A stretch of DNA of 64,000 nt from Crenothrix sp043729335 (GCF_043729335.1 NZ_JAYTLQ010000034.1:7688-71687); one strand, 5' to 3'. Positions 46,866-56,115 are shown, counted from the stretch's first letter. Notes: a model not told the origin generated them from the letters alone. Translations and numbers: made by a program.

Positions 46866-47636
46866 CTATGCTCCTGTTACATACGTTGTTACTGTTTCAA
46901 GAATTGCTGTATCCGAAGGATGTTTCGTCACAGCGACTCGCTCAAATCCCATCTCCACAGCCACGCACCTTATTCTTTCACTCATCACAACTAAAGGTAC
47001 TTTTAAGAGTTGTTGATGCGCCTCAGCACCTATGATGACTACTAAATTCTGTAATATTTCAACACTGGTGGCGGTAACCACATCTAATGTATTTGTTGTC
47101 AACAAAGCAAGCACATACGAATTATCCACGCGGGGAATTATTCGGTTATAAACTTCTAAATAGTTAACTTTAGCACCACGCGCCCGCAAACTACTGGCTA
47201 AATCCTCACGCCCACCGCTGCCTCGGACGATTAAAAAACACTGTCCATCAATGGCTTGCATTTGCGGCATCGCTAGCAATGCTTCGCTGCTATGCAGTTC
47301 TGTAGGCATTAAATCCACAGCCATGCCTGCTGATTGCAAAGCTTGTGCAGTAGCAGGCCCTATTGCAACTACACCTAATGAATGATTGTGAGGTATTTTG
47401 CCACTATTCGCCTTAACTGCAAAATTTACCGCATTTGCGCTAATAAAAACAAGCCACTGAAATTCACTCAAATTTGCCATTTTTTTTTGGATATTGACAC
47501 GGTCTTCATGCTCAACAATAGCAACAGTAGGCAAACAAATCGCCTCGCCACCGTGCTCAGCAATCAACTCACTTAGTTTGTTTGCCTGATCTACGGGGCG
47601 TGTGACTAAAATACGTGCACCGTTTAGCGGTTTCAT
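46866..47636 (-). CDS. hemD: Uroporphyrinogen-III synthase
   Basis: 256 residues. HemD families diverge, but ARILVTRPVDQANKLSELIAEHGGEA at the N-terminus, FISANAVNF and the VTATSVEILQNLV segment fit. It closes hydroxymethylbilane with inversion of ring D. The ATG overlaps the hemC stop by 4 bp, and hemX starts 1 bp after its stop. Identity is supported strongly by the operon. Confidence 0.9.
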   Translation of the reverse strand: MKPLNGARILVTRPVDQANKLSELIAEHGGEAICLPTVAIVEHEDRVNIQKKMANLSEFQWLVFISANAVNFAVKANSGKIPHNHSLGVVAIGPATAQALQSAGMAVDLMPTELHSSEALLAMPQMQAIDGQCFLIVRGSGGREDLASSLRARGAKVNYLEVYNRIIPRVDNSYVLALLTTNTLDVVTATSVEILQNLVVIIGAEAHQQLLKVPLVVMSERIRCVAVEMGFERVAVTKHPSDTAILETVTTYVTGA

Positions 47637-48574
47637 TCGTGATATAAATCCTGCAAAATTTTATCCGCACCCTGCCCCAATAAATCTTCGGCAATCTCAC
47701 GACCCATCGCCTCGGCATTATTAAAATGTCCACTGCGTTCTGCACGGTACAAGACACTGCCATTGGGATGCCCCACCAAACCCCGCATAAACAATTCATC
47801 GCCTTGCAATTGTGCAAAACCAGCAATCGGTACTTGGCAGCCGCCACTCAAACGAGCATTCATGGCACGTTCCGCACTAACGCACACGCCGGTTTCACGA
47901 TCGTGTAAGTGCGCGAGCATAGTATTTATCTCGACATCATCAACGCGGCACTCAATACCAATCGCGCCCTGACCAATCGCTGGCAAGCTGACTGATGGCT
48001 CCAAACATTCAGTAATGCGATTCGCCATACCTAAACGTTTAAGTCCCGCAGAAGCCAGGATAATAGCATCGTATTCGCCTGCATCCAGTTTAGCCAAGCG
48101 TGTGTTGACGTTACCGCGTAGCGGTATGATCTGTGCGTTTGGAAATAAGCTACTGATCTGGCATTGCCGGCGCAAACTGGAGGTACCAATACGGGCGTTT
48201 CCAGGCAAATCTCGTAACGTGGCATAATGATTGGACACAAACGCGTCGGTCGGATCTTCACGCGTTAAGATAGCGGCCAGATGCAAACCTTCTGGAAAAT
48301 CCACCGGCACATCTTTCATGGAATGCACGGCAATATCAGCCTTACCTTCCAGCATACCTAGCTCTAACTCTTTAACAAACAGGCCTTTACCGCCCACTTT
48401 AGCCAATGGCGTATCCAATATTTTGTCGCCGCGCGTCACCATTTTAACCAGCTCCACACTAATATCTGGGAACGCCAATTGTAAACGCTCTGCAACATGC
48501 TCTGCTTGCCACAGTGCTAAAGGGCTCTGGCGCGTGGCGATACGAATAATTTTGTCAGTCAAAGGGCAATCCAT
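47633..48574 (-). CDS. hemC: Hydroxymethylbilane synthase (porphobilinogen deaminase)
   Basis: 313 residues. The dipyrromethane cofactor cysteine is Cys246 in SGGCQVPIAGF. RIATRQSPLALWQAEHV, HSMKDVP (catalytic Asp), GTSSLRRQ and RGNVNTRL are all present. It links four porphobilinogens. First gene of the hem operon, with a 270-bp upstream region shared with the divergent leuB. Confidence 0.96.
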   Translation of the reverse strand: MDCPLTDKIIRIATRQSPLALWQAEHVAERLQLAFPDISVELVKMVTRGDKILDTPLAKVGGKGLFVKELELGMLEGKADIAVHSMKDVPVDFPEGLHLAAILTREDPTDAFVSNHYATLRDLPGNARIGTSSLRRQCQISSLFPNAQIIPLRGNVNTRLAKLDAGEYDAIILASAGLKRLGMANRITECLEPSVSLPAIGQGAIGIECRVDDVEINTMLAHLHDRETGVCVSAERAMNARLSGGCQVPIAGFAQLQGDELFMRGLVGHPNGSVLYRAERSGHFNNAEAMGREIAEDLLGQGADKILQDLYHE

Positions 48575-48846
48575 TATTTCTTAAAATATAGGCCTTATTG
48601 TAACTCTAATTTTTAAGATGATAGAGATTGGCGATATTTTAATTTCCCCAAAAATGTCATATTCATTAAGTTGTAACGAATACGAAGTCACCCAGAATTC
48701 TTCAATCGCAACTAATTTCACTGGATAACCGTAAGCAATCTGAAAGCACTATCCTATCAATCACCCTGAATCAATCACTATAACCCTGAAAAATACAGTA
48801 AAATGACCGGCTTTTATCCTTAGCCAGGCAGACCAATCAAAGTCCT

Positions 48847-49956
48847 ATGAAGCATTATAAAATTGCAGTATTAGCCGGAGACGGCATCGGCCCCGAAATT
48901 ACCCGCGAAGCCCTTAAAGTTCTCAAACTCATAGAAGAACGTAACGATGTGGCTTTTGAATTAATGCCTGCCGCGTTTGGTGCATGTGCCTATTTTGAAA
49001 CTGGCAATGCCTTCCCGCAAGCTACCATGGACATTTGCGATCAAGCCGATGCTATTCTTAAAGGCCCGATTGGTTTAAGCCACGAAGAATCCAAAAAAAT
49101 TCCTATTGATAAGCAACCCGAACGCGGTGCATTGCTGCCTATGCGCCGTCGCTACAATACTTACGCCAATTTTAGACCGGTTTCCTTGCCCAAAGCGTTG
49201 GCGCATTTTTCACCGCTCAAAGCCGAAATTATCGGGGAAGGCATTGATCTGGTCATCGTACGTGAATTAGTGGGCGGCCTGTACTTTGGCCAAAAAGAAA
49301 GCGGTGTTAACGCACAAGGTTTACGTTACGTCAAAGAAACCCTGGAATATGACGAACTGCAAATCCGCCGTATCATGCACCAGGCCTTCAAATTAGCCAA
49401 TAAACGTCGAAAATTACTGCATAATATCCACAAAAGCAATGTGCTAAAATCGAGCGTATTGTGGAATGAAGTCATGGAAGAAGTGGCGGTGGAATACCCT
49501 GATGTGACTGTACACAACATGCTGGTCGATTCTGCTGCGACTGCCTTGTGTCTTAATCCTACACAATTTGATGTCATGGTGATGGAAAATATGTTTGGTG
49601 ACATTTTAAGCGATCAAGGCGGCGGTATCTTAGGCTCATTAGGCTTAATGCCATCCGCTTGCCTGGGTGATGACAAAGCCTATTACGAACCGTCACACGG
49701 CTCAGCGCCTGATATTGCCGGTAAAAATATCGCCAATCCGTATTCCATGATCGGCTCTGTCGCCATGATGCTGGAAAACAGTTTCGATATGGCTGAAGAA
49801 GCCAAGAATGTCTGGGCAGCGATGCAAGCCGTGTTCAGCGATGGTTATTCCACTGCCGATTTATCTAAAGCTGGCAGCGGCGTCACCATGATCAGCACCG
49901 AACAATTTGGCGATAAAGTGGTGGAAAAGCTTAAAGCTATGCCAAAAGTCGGCTAA
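48847..49956 (+). CDS. leuB: 3-isopropylmalate dehydrogenase-like enzyme
   Basis: 369 residues of the isocitrate/isopropylmalate dehydrogenase family. AVLAGDGIGPEI, RELVGGLYFG (typical for isopropylmalate enzymes), metal-binding DSAATALCLNP and MENMFGDILSDQGGGILGSLGLMPSA, and the NAD-side HGSAPDIAGKNIANP are present. MRRRYNTYANFRPV varies from the usual LRK-type segment. Tartrate or other malate-family substrates remain possible. It stands alone: leuA is 11 kb away and leuCD are absent. I see no other gene in the 272-bp upstream gap. Confidence 0.82.
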   Translation: MKHYKIAVLAGDGIGPEITREALKVLKLIEERNDVAFELMPAAFGACAYFETGNAFPQATMDICDQADAILKGPIGLSHEESKKIPIDKQPERGALLPMRRRYNTYANFRPVSLPKALAHFSPLKAEIIGEGIDLVIVRELVGGLYFGQKESGVNAQGLRYVKETLEYDELQIRRIMHQAFKLANKRRKLLHNIHKSNVLKSSVLWNEVMEEVAVEYPDVTVHNMLVDSAATALCLNPTQFDVMVMENMFGDILSDQGGGILGSLGLMPSACLGDDKAYYEPSHGSAPDIAGKNIANPYSMIGSVAMMLENSFDMAEEAKNVWAAMQAVFSDGYSTADLSKAGSGVTMISTEQFGDKVVEKLKAMPKVG

Positions 49957-50007
49957 GCCAAGAGCGCTGGAAATCAAACCGGCTCATCTAAAAATATTAG
50001 AGTGTAC

Positions 50008-50086
50008 GGTGTGCCGCTCATAGTTCGACAAGCTCACTACGAACGGCACACCTTCACCTGTCCGGCCTTAAGTTGGAAGCCGAAAA
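50008..50086. repeat. Palindromic element with GTTCGACAAGCTC loop and one type-1 arm
   Basis: GGTGTGCCG (50008-50016) and CGGCACACC (50044-50052) make a perfect stem around TAGTTCGACAAGCTCACTAC. On the right, CTGTCCGGCCTTAAGTTGG (50058-50076) matches the outer arm seen at 35435 and 35861. I do not see the matching left arm, so this copy is incomplete. Confidence 0.65.
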
Positions 50087-50162
50087 TAGCGTATTGTCAT
50101 TTCCGGCTTTAACACGGATAGTTGTTTGTATTAACGTCTCTCTATGGTAATGTTTGCCCAAC

Positions 50163-50897
50163 ATGGAATTCCCTATCGCTTTTACTAGTTCTTATTTGTT
50201 CGCTTTTCTAATGGGATTAGCGAGTAGCCTGCATTGCATTGGTATGTGCGGATCTATTATTGGCACATTAACCTTCAGCCTTAGCCCCGAAATACGCAAT
50301 AACAAAAAACGCTTATTACCATTTGTATTTAATTACAATTTTGGCCGCGTTACCAGTTATACAGCCGCTGGTGCGCTGGCGGGGCTTGCCAGTTCTGTTG
50401 TTACATTGCCCATTCCAGGCTTTGATGGCCACCGAGTATTACAAATAGTTTCTGCCTTGATTATGACCGGCGCAGGTCTTTATATCGCAGGCTGGTTTCC
50501 CCGTTTTGCCTATATTGAAAAACTGGGGATGAATTTTTGGAAACTCATAGAGCCATTTGGTCGAAAGCTCATGCCCATCAAAACCCACACGCGTGCCTAT
50601 TTATTTGGTTTAGTGTGGGGCTGGTTGCCTTGCGGTTTAATTTATTCGGCGTTAGCCTTAGCCGCCACCACCGGAAATATTCTGCAAAGCGCACTCACCA
50701 TGTTATTTTTCGGACTGGGCACTTTACCGGCAGTCATGGGCGTAGGTATAATGACCGGTATTCTTAAAAAGCTGTCTACCATGCAAAGATTCAAACAGGC
50801 AATTGGCCTATTTATGATCGCTCTGGCATTGTTGGCGGCTATGCCCTGGTTAAATCCCATGGCACTCATTACAACGTCGCACACTGGGTTACACTAA
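50163..50897 (+). CDS. TauE/SafE (DsbD_2-like) membrane transporter
   Basis: 244 residues from ATG 50163; the frame opens at a TTG three codons before. About six helices. FLMGLASSLHCIGMCGSIIG is the signature of the cytochrome-oxidase- and copper-associated branch, with paired Cys in the first helix; GLVWGWLPCGLIYSALALA repeats this in the second half. Relatives export sulfur compounds or supply copper to haem-copper oxidases. No oxidase genes are here. It is followed by a sigma-54 activator at 12 bp. Confidence 0.75.
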   Translation: MEFPIAFTSSYLFAFLMGLASSLHCIGMCGSIIGTLTFSLSPEIRNNKKRLLPFVFNYNFGRVTSYTAAGALAGLASSVVTLPIPGFDGHRVLQIVSALIMTGAGLYIAGWFPRFAYIEKLGMNFWKLIEPFGRKLMPIKTHTRAYLFGLVWGWLPCGLIYSALALAATTGNILQSALTMLFFGLGTLPAVMGVGIMTGILKKLSTMQRFKQAIGLFMIALALLAAMPWLNPMALITTSHTGLH

Positions 50898-50909
50898 AGA
50901 GGTTAGGCC

Positions 50910-51869
50910 ATGAATTCTTTTAATGCCATTATCAGCAAATCGCCTGTTTTGGATACTGTTATTCGTAGCGCAAAAATAGCCGCTGCTACCGATGTCACTA
51001 TCTTACTTAAAGGCGAAACAGGTACCGGTAAAGAAATACTGGCGACCGCTATTCATCAAGCTAGTGCCCGCGCAGACAAAGCGTTTATTGCCTTAAACTG
51101 TGCTGCATTAGCCGAAAGCCTCATTGAATCTTCGTTATTCGGCCATAAAAAAGGTTCTTTTACCGGTGCAACAAGCGCCCATGAAGGGATTTTTCAGGCT
51201 GCTAACGGCGGCACACTGTTTTTAGATGAAATCAATTCACTTCCAATTACTGTGCAAGCCAAGTTACTGCGCGTTATTGAAACCGGTGAGTGCATGGCTG
51301 TTGGAGATACAGAAGCTTATACCGTTGATGTACGCATTATTGCCGCCAGCAATGCCAACCTTGAAAAACAAATTGCCGACGGTGAATTTAGACGCGATTT
51401 ATACTTTAGACTCAACGTTGTGCCGCTGGAATTGCCACCGTTAAATCAACGCGCCGAAGATATTGATTATTTAGTGGCGCACTTTTTGACTGTCTTTGAA
51501 AAAACCCACCACATTACCGCACCTAAATTTAGCAAACAATCTTTAAAAGCGCTAAAAGCCTATCATTGGCCCGGAAACATTCGTGAGCTGCGCAATTTAT
51601 GCGAAAGGCTGTGTATTCTGCTGGCAGATCGCGTTATTGAGCCTGAAAACTTGCCTTTAGAATTTAGCAATTACAAAAACCATTCGCCATCATCCAACGA
51701 TTTTGTTTTACCCGAATCGGGCTTATATCTTGATAATTTGGAAGCTGATTTGATTCATCAAGCCTTAAACCGCACTAAAGGCAATCGCAGTAAATCGGCA
51801 AAATTATTAGGCTTAACACGCGACACTTTGCTTTATCGTATGCAAAAGCATGGTTTTGCAACGCACTGA
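50910..51869 (+). CDS. Sigma-54-dependent activator lacking a sensor domain (PspF-like)
   Basis: 319 residues. It starts directly with the AAA+ domain: Walker A GETGTGKE (about 35-42), the sigma-54 contact loop as GSFTGA rather than GAFTGA, Walker B GTLFLDEIN, and FRRDLYFRLNVVPLELPPL. A Fis-type helix-turn-helix ends it (NRSKSAKLLGLTRDTLLYRMQKHG). No receiver or GAF domain, as in PspF. It probably activates sigma-54 promoters under control of a partner protein. It is cotranscribed with the TauE/SafE gene. Confidence 0.9.
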   Translation: MNSFNAIISKSPVLDTVIRSAKIAAATDVTILLKGETGTGKEILATAIHQASARADKAFIALNCAALAESLIESSLFGHKKGSFTGATSAHEGIFQAANGGTLFLDEINSLPITVQAKLLRVIETGECMAVGDTEAYTVDVRIIAASNANLEKQIADGEFRRDLYFRLNVVPLELPPLNQRAEDIDYLVAHFLTVFEKTHHITAPKFSKQSLKALKAYHWPGNIRELRNLCERLCILLADRVIEPENLPLEFSNYKNHSPSSNDFVLPESGLYLDNLEADLIHQALNRTKGNRSKSAKLLGLTRDTLLYRMQKHGFATH

Positions 51870-51904
51870 TATTTTGTGGGCATCCATTTAAGTTGATAAA
51901 AGCT

Positions 51905-51943
51905 GTAGGTTGGGCTGACGTCAGGAACCCCAACACATGATGC
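51905..51943. repeat. Half copy of the GTAGGTTGGGG repeat
   Basis: GTAGGTTGGGCTGACGTCAG continuing to AACCCCAACACATGATGC matches the complement of the right half of the inverted repeat at 58991-59068. Only one half is present. Confidence 0.65.
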
Positions 51944-51955
51944 ACCGTATCCTTT

Positions 51956-51973
51956 GTCACATTTAAATGTGAC
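51956..51973. other. Perfect 18-bp palindrome between convergent genes
   Basis: GTCACATTTAAATGTGAC reads the same on both strands. It lies between the 3' ends of the sigma-54 activator and the PP2C gene, just after the half repeat, so it may be part of the repeat element or a binding site. Confidence 0.5.
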
Positions 51974-51977
51974 TGAT

Positions 51978-52712
51978 CTACAAGCATTTTATCCACTGAA
52001 CCGTCACATTATCACTGCCCCCGTTAGCACGCAAAACCGATAACTGCGCCAATTTACCTAGGTCAGCTTTGCTGCTGTCAGGTTGCGCCAATTGCAACAA
52101 CTCTTGTTCTTTTACATTACCCCAAAAACCATCGCTACACAGAATAAAGCTATCCCCTTTTTTTTTGCCTGGGTAAATATTAACTTCAACAGGACTGGTA
52201 TGTAGCGCATTAATGCTGCGCGTTAGCTTATTTTGCCCGGGATGTTTTGCCATTTCCTGGTCGGTAATAACGCCTTCATTAAATAATTGCTGAGGCAGGG
52301 AATGATCACGGGTACGCCATAAAACCCGTTGCGGTTCCATTCGGTATACCCGCGAATCCCCGCAATGTCCGGTTAATACAATATCCTCATCCATATAAAG
52401 AATGGCACAGGTGGTATAAGCCTGATAACTGGCAATGTCATCAGCAAACAGATTTCTCATCTCAATGACAGCGGCATCCACCCATTGGGTAAACACCGTT
52501 ACGGGATTTTTCTCTATGCGTTTACCATAAATATCGGCACACTTTAGCAGACCCTGACAAAAAAAACGTGAGGCTTTTTCACCGCCATAATGCCCGCCCA
52601 GACCATCAGCCACCACAAACAATGCGTAACGATCTTTTAGGACGTGTGCCATGTAATCCTGATTGGCCTCTCTATCGCCTGCTGAGGTTAATTGATAAAA
52701 CTCGATATCCAT
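51978..52712 (-). CDS. PP2C-type Ser/Thr protein phosphatase
   Basis: 244 residues. Metal-binding signatures of the PPM family are present: FVVADGLGGHYGGEKAS, LTGHCGDSRVYRM, LCSDGFWGNV and NGGSDNVTV. It is a free catalytic domain with no membrane segment. In bacteria such enzymes oppose Hanks-type kinases, often in type VI secretion or stress control, but no kinase gene is in this window. It lies downstream of pdxJ on the same strand, 13 bp away. Confidence 0.9.
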   Translation of the reverse strand: MDIEFYQLTSAGDREANQDYMAHVLKDRYALFVVADGLGGHYGGEKASRFFCQGLLKCADIYGKRIEKNPVTVFTQWVDAAVIEMRNLFADDIASYQAYTTCAILYMDEDIVLTGHCGDSRVYRMEPQRVLWRTRDHSLPQQLFNEGVITDQEMAKHPGQNKLTRSINALHTSPVEVNIYPGKKKGDSFILCSDGFWGNVKEQELLQLAQPDSSKADLGKLAQLSVLRANGGSDNVTVQWIKCL

Positions 52713-52725
52713 TTATAACTCGGCA

Positions 52726-53472
52726 TCAACTGGCGTGTAAGCGTGCATATTGCATAATGTCCTTTAAGTGTCTAACTGATTGCGCTAACCCAGAAAACAA
52801 AGCCTGAGCGATAAGGGCATAACCAATATTAAGCTCGACAATTTCAGGTATCGCGCAAATATCGGCAACATTGTAACTATCCAGACCGTGCCCTGCATTC
52901 ACCTGCAAGCCAGCCTTATCGGCATAGTGTGCCGCGTGCCTAATACGCTGTAATTCCTGTAACTGCTGCGCCGGTTGCCTCGCCTGCGCGTACGATCCTG
53001 TGTGTAATTCAATAACCGGCGCAGCCATTTTAACAGCGGCATCTATTTGTGCTTCATCGGGGTCTATAAACAGTGATACTGCAATCCCTGCGGCGATTAA
53101 TTTTTCGCAAGCAGATTGCACACGCGCATAATTAGCCACCACATCCAACCCGCCTTCGGTAGTCAATTCTTGGCGCTTTTCAGGTACTAAACAGCACGCA
53201 AACGGCTTGAGTTTTACTGCAATAGCCACCATTTCATCGGTTACCGCCATCTCCATATTAAGGCGGGTATGTATCATGTCTTTTAACAAAAACAGATCAC
53301 GGTCTTGTATATGCCGACGATCTTCACGCAAATGCGCCGTAATACCGTCCGCACCGGCTTGCTCGGCAACCAGAGCCGCTTGCACAGGCTCAGGATACAG
53401 CCCACGCCGCGCCTGTCTTATGGTTGCAACGTGATCAATATTAACACCTAACAAAACCCTTTTCTTATTCAT
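52726..53472 (-). CDS. pdxJ: Pyridoxine 5'-phosphate synthase
   Basis: 248 residues. GVNIDHVATIRQARRGLYPEPV at the N-terminus, ITAHLREDRRHIQD and NAGHGLDSYNV are PdxJ signatures of the TIM barrel. It makes pyridoxine phosphate from 1-deoxyxylulose phosphate and aminoacetone phosphate. The start overlaps recO by 8 bp, and the era-recO-pdxJ order matches E. coli. Confidence 0.96.
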   Translation of the reverse strand: MNKKRVLLGVNIDHVATIRQARRGLYPEPVQAALVAEQAGADGITAHLREDRRHIQDRDLFLLKDMIHTRLNMEMAVTDEMVAIAVKLKPFACCLVPEKRQELTTEGGLDVVANYARVQSACEKLIAAGIAVSLFIDPDEAQIDAAVKMAAPVIELHTGSYAQARQPAQQLQELQRIRHAAHYADKAGLQVNAGHGLDSYNVADICAIPEIVELNIGYALIAQALFSGLAQSVRHLKDIMQYARLHAS

Positions 53473-54187
53473 TGCTTATTCTTTTGATAATTTGGTTAAT
53501 CACTTGCCTGCTTTTGAGCAGTCGGCCTTGCAGATAAAAGTCAATAACAGAGCGCATTAATAGTTTTGCTTCGCTCAATACTTGAGGATCGTGTAATGTT
53601 TTTGCACTGAGCGCCAATAAGGTACTGCCAGACAAATATCCCTGTGCATTTTCATAAGCGCCCTGCTCCACGTCAAACGCATATTTTTTTGCGGAATTAA
53701 TCGGCTGTCCATTTAAAAAATCAAACTCCAACTGTAAGCCATAACCAATTTTTTCAATTAAATTTATTTCAAAAACCCGTAATACCGCTTCCAGCTCTGA
53801 GCCTGTCGCATTGGCAAGCTGAGCCAAACAAGTCATGTAATCAAAAAATACATCCGGATGCGGATCATGTTGATGTAGAAAACAAATTATCAACTCACTG
53901 ACATAAAAACCACAATACAGCGCCAATCCATTCAACTCAAAAGGGGGTTGAGCCATCTCAACACTGGTAAGTAGTTTAAGCTCACCTTTACCCAGATAAG
54001 ACACTGATAACGGAATAAAAGACTGCAATACGGCGGCCGTTTTCGATTTAGATTTTCTGACGCCTTTTGCCAATAAGGAAAAACGGCCAAAATCTTGCGT
54101 GAACACATCTATGATTACACTGGTTTCGCGGTATTGCCGCTGTTTTAAAATAAAACCAGGCTGCCCGTAAATAGCGTTACATGTCAT
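53465..54187 (-). CDS. recO: DNA repair protein RecO
   Basis: 240 residues. The N-terminal OB fold starts GQPGFILKQRQYRETSVIIDVFTQDFGRFSLLAKGVRK, typical of RecO. The zinc-cysteine cluster found in some RecO proteins is absent, as in E. coli. It helps load RecA at gaps with RecR. It overlaps era by 11 bp and pdxJ by 8 bp. Confidence 0.95.
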   Translation of the reverse strand: MTCNAIYGQPGFILKQRQYRETSVIIDVFTQDFGRFSLLAKGVRKSKSKTAAVLQSFIPLSVSYLGKGELKLLTSVEMAQPPFELNGLALYCGFYVSELIICFLHQHDPHPDVFFDYMTCLAQLANATGSELEAVLRVFEINLIEKIGYGLQLEFDFLNGQPINSAKKYAFDVEQGAYENAQGYLSGSTLLALSAKTLHDPQVLSEAKLLMRSVIDFYLQGRLLKSRQVINQIIKRISNE

Positions 54188-55061
54188 TAAAACCTAAACT
54201 CTGCAAAGCGCGTTCGTTGTTAGACCAGCCTTTTTTAACCTTAACCCAAAGCTGTAAGTACACTTTTTGGCCAACCAGCCTTTCAATATCCAGACGCGCG
54301 TCAGTACCGATACTTTTCAGCATTTCACCTTGTTTACCAACAACAATGTTTTTTTGTGTTAAACGCTCCACCCAAATGACGGCGTATATTTTGGTAAGAC
54401 CTGGCTTTTCCTGGTAAAGCCCAATTTCAACGGTAGACGCATAAGGCAATTCATCCCCTAAGCGACGGGTTAGCTTTTCCCGGATAATCTCAGCACACAA
54501 AAACCGCTCGGAGCGATCAGTGATTTGATCAGCATCGTAAATTAAATTACCTTCGGGCAATAACTTAAGTATCAAGCTTTCCAACTGGTCCAGATTATTG
54601 CCCTTTAACGCCGAGATAGGAATTAAATGCTCAAAAGGATAACGGTGTTGAGCCGTCGCAATAAAAGCCAAAATATCATCTTTGTCTTTTATTTTATCAA
54701 ACTTATTAACCGCTAAAATGACAGGTAACCCGGCCTGCTCCAGTTTTTTGAAGATGATGTCATCGTACTCATGCCAGAATAAACCATCAATGAGCCAGAC
54801 AATAACATCAACCCCCATCATGGTGGTGTCGGCGGTTTTATTCAGATAATGATTTAAGGCACGCTTGCCATCACCGTGCATACCGGGCGTATCAACATAA
54901 ATAATTTGTCCGGCTTCTGTGGTATTAATACCGGTGATGCGATGCCGGGTAGTCTGCGGCTTACGGGAAGTAATGCTGATTTTTTGTTTCAGCAAATGAT
55001 TCATCAAAGTTGACTTACCGACATTAGGACGGCCTATCAAAGCCACGAAACCACAATTCAT
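54177..55061 (-). CDS. era: GTPase Era
   Basis: 294 residues. G1 GRPNVGKST, the switch segment TTRHRI, G3 DTPGMH and G4 NKFDK. The C-terminal KH domain has VVGKQGEMLKSIG and binds the 16S rRNA 3' end. Essential for 30S maturation. Its ATG overlaps the rnc stop by 1 bp (TAATG). Confidence 0.97.
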   Translation of the reverse strand: MNCGFVALIGRPNVGKSTLMNHLLKQKISITSRKPQTTRHRITGINTTEAGQIIYVDTPGMHGDGKRALNHYLNKTADTTMMGVDVIVWLIDGLFWHEYDDIIFKKLEQAGLPVILAVNKFDKIKDKDDILAFIATAQHRYPFEHLIPISALKGNNLDQLESLILKLLPEGNLIYDADQITDRSERFLCAEIIREKLTRRLGDELPYASTVEIGLYQEKPGLTKIYAVIWVERLTQKNIVVGKQGEMLKSIGTDARLDIERLVGQKVYLQLWVKVKKGWSNNERALQSLGFNDM

Positions 55062-55741
55062 TAATTAACCTTATTTAATAATTCAAGCATAAGCTCAGCT
55101 GCCGATTGCTCGGCTTTTTTTCTGGAAATACCAACACCGATACACGGTTCTGGCAATAAAGGAATGGTACATTTGACTTTAAATACTTGTTCATGGGCAA
55201 GTCCGGACATGGTAACCAAGCTATAATCGGGCAAATCTAGTTTTTTGGCCTGCATAAGTTCTTGCAATTGAGTCTTAGGGTCTTTTTGCCAGTTATCCAG
55301 TGTTAAAGACTGCAATCTCTCCATAAACAAACGCTCTATCCAGCGACGACTGGCCTCTATACCCTGATCGACAAACAAAGCACCCATAATCGCTTCCATA
55401 GCATCGGACAAAATAGAATCACGCCGAAAACCGCCGCTTTTTAATTCCCCTGCCCCCAGCAACAAATAATCACCTAACTGCACACTTCTGGCCAAATCCG
55501 CTAGTGAACTTTGGTTAACCAGACTGGCTCGTAAGCGGCTTAATACACCTTCACTGGCGCTGGGGAAAGCTTCAAACAGCTTTTCGGCAATCACAAAGCC
55601 TAAAATAGAATCGCCCAAAAACTCTAAGCGCTCGTTGTTATAAGAGCTTACACTGCGGTGCGTTAAAGCCAGGGCAAAAAGCTGTGGATCATTAAACTCT
55701 AAACCTAGCTTGTTACACAAGACCTGCGGCTTTTTAATCAC
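55061..55741 (-). CDS. rnc: Ribonuclease III
   Basis: 226 residues starting with GTG, which overlaps the upstream TGA as GTGA. The catalytic signature is NERLEFLGDSILGFVI, and DAMEAIMGALFVDQG carries the second acidic pair. The C-terminal dsRNA-binding domain (about 155-223) is complete. It processes rRNA precursors and double-stranded mRNA regions. Standard lepB-rnc-era order with DUF4845 inserted. Confidence 0.97.
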   Translation of the reverse strand: MIKKPQVLCNKLGLEFNDPQLFALALTHRSVSSYNNERLEFLGDSILGFVIAEKLFEAFPSASEGVLSRLRASLVNQSSLADLARSVQLGDYLLLGAGELKSGGFRRDSILSDAMEAIMGALFVDQGIEASRRWIERLFMERLQSLTLDNWQKDPKTQLQELMQAKKLDLPDYSLVTMSGLAHEQVFKVKCTIPLLPEPCIGVGISRKKAEQSAAELMLELLNKVN

Positions 55742-56115
55742 TTATCTCCGACCTCAATCGCATCATTAAATTCCGCCAAAATACTTAAATTACCGATAAG
55801 TTTTTTAACTACTTCATATTGAATGGCAACTTTCAAATAACTTCCATTTTTGGTAATTTTGATATCATCCTGGGTCACATCGTAGACATAGTTCATATTA
55901 AAACGTTTTGACAAATCGTTTCTAATTTCAAATTCACTTTGACTTTGAACATTTCCAGCGGCTTCAAGAGCCTTCAGCGCGTTACTGACTTTACTGTGAT
56001 CAAGATACACGGGAACAACCTTAACCCCTAGCAGGACAAAAAAACCGATCAGTCCCAAAAGCAAAAGCGTTGATATTAAAGTGAGACCCTGCTGACGATT
56101 AGACGATAATTTCAT
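55738..56115 (-). CDS. DUF4845 membrane protein
   Basis: 125 residues. It begins with a pilin-like N-terminus: QQGLTLISTLLLLGLIGFFVLLGVKVVPVYLDH, one transmembrane helix and then a small periplasmic domain. The family is regularly found between lepB and rnc in Gamma- and Betaproteobacteria. The function is not known. The lepB position suggests a link to signal peptidase or secretion, but this is only context. Confidence 0.85.
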   Translation of the reverse strand: MKLSSNRQQGLTLISTLLLLGLIGFFVLLGVKVVPVYLDHSKVSNALKALEAAGNVQSQSEFEIRNDLSKRFNMNYVYDVTQDDIKITKNGSYLKVAIQYEVVKKLIGNLSILAEFNDAIEVGDK

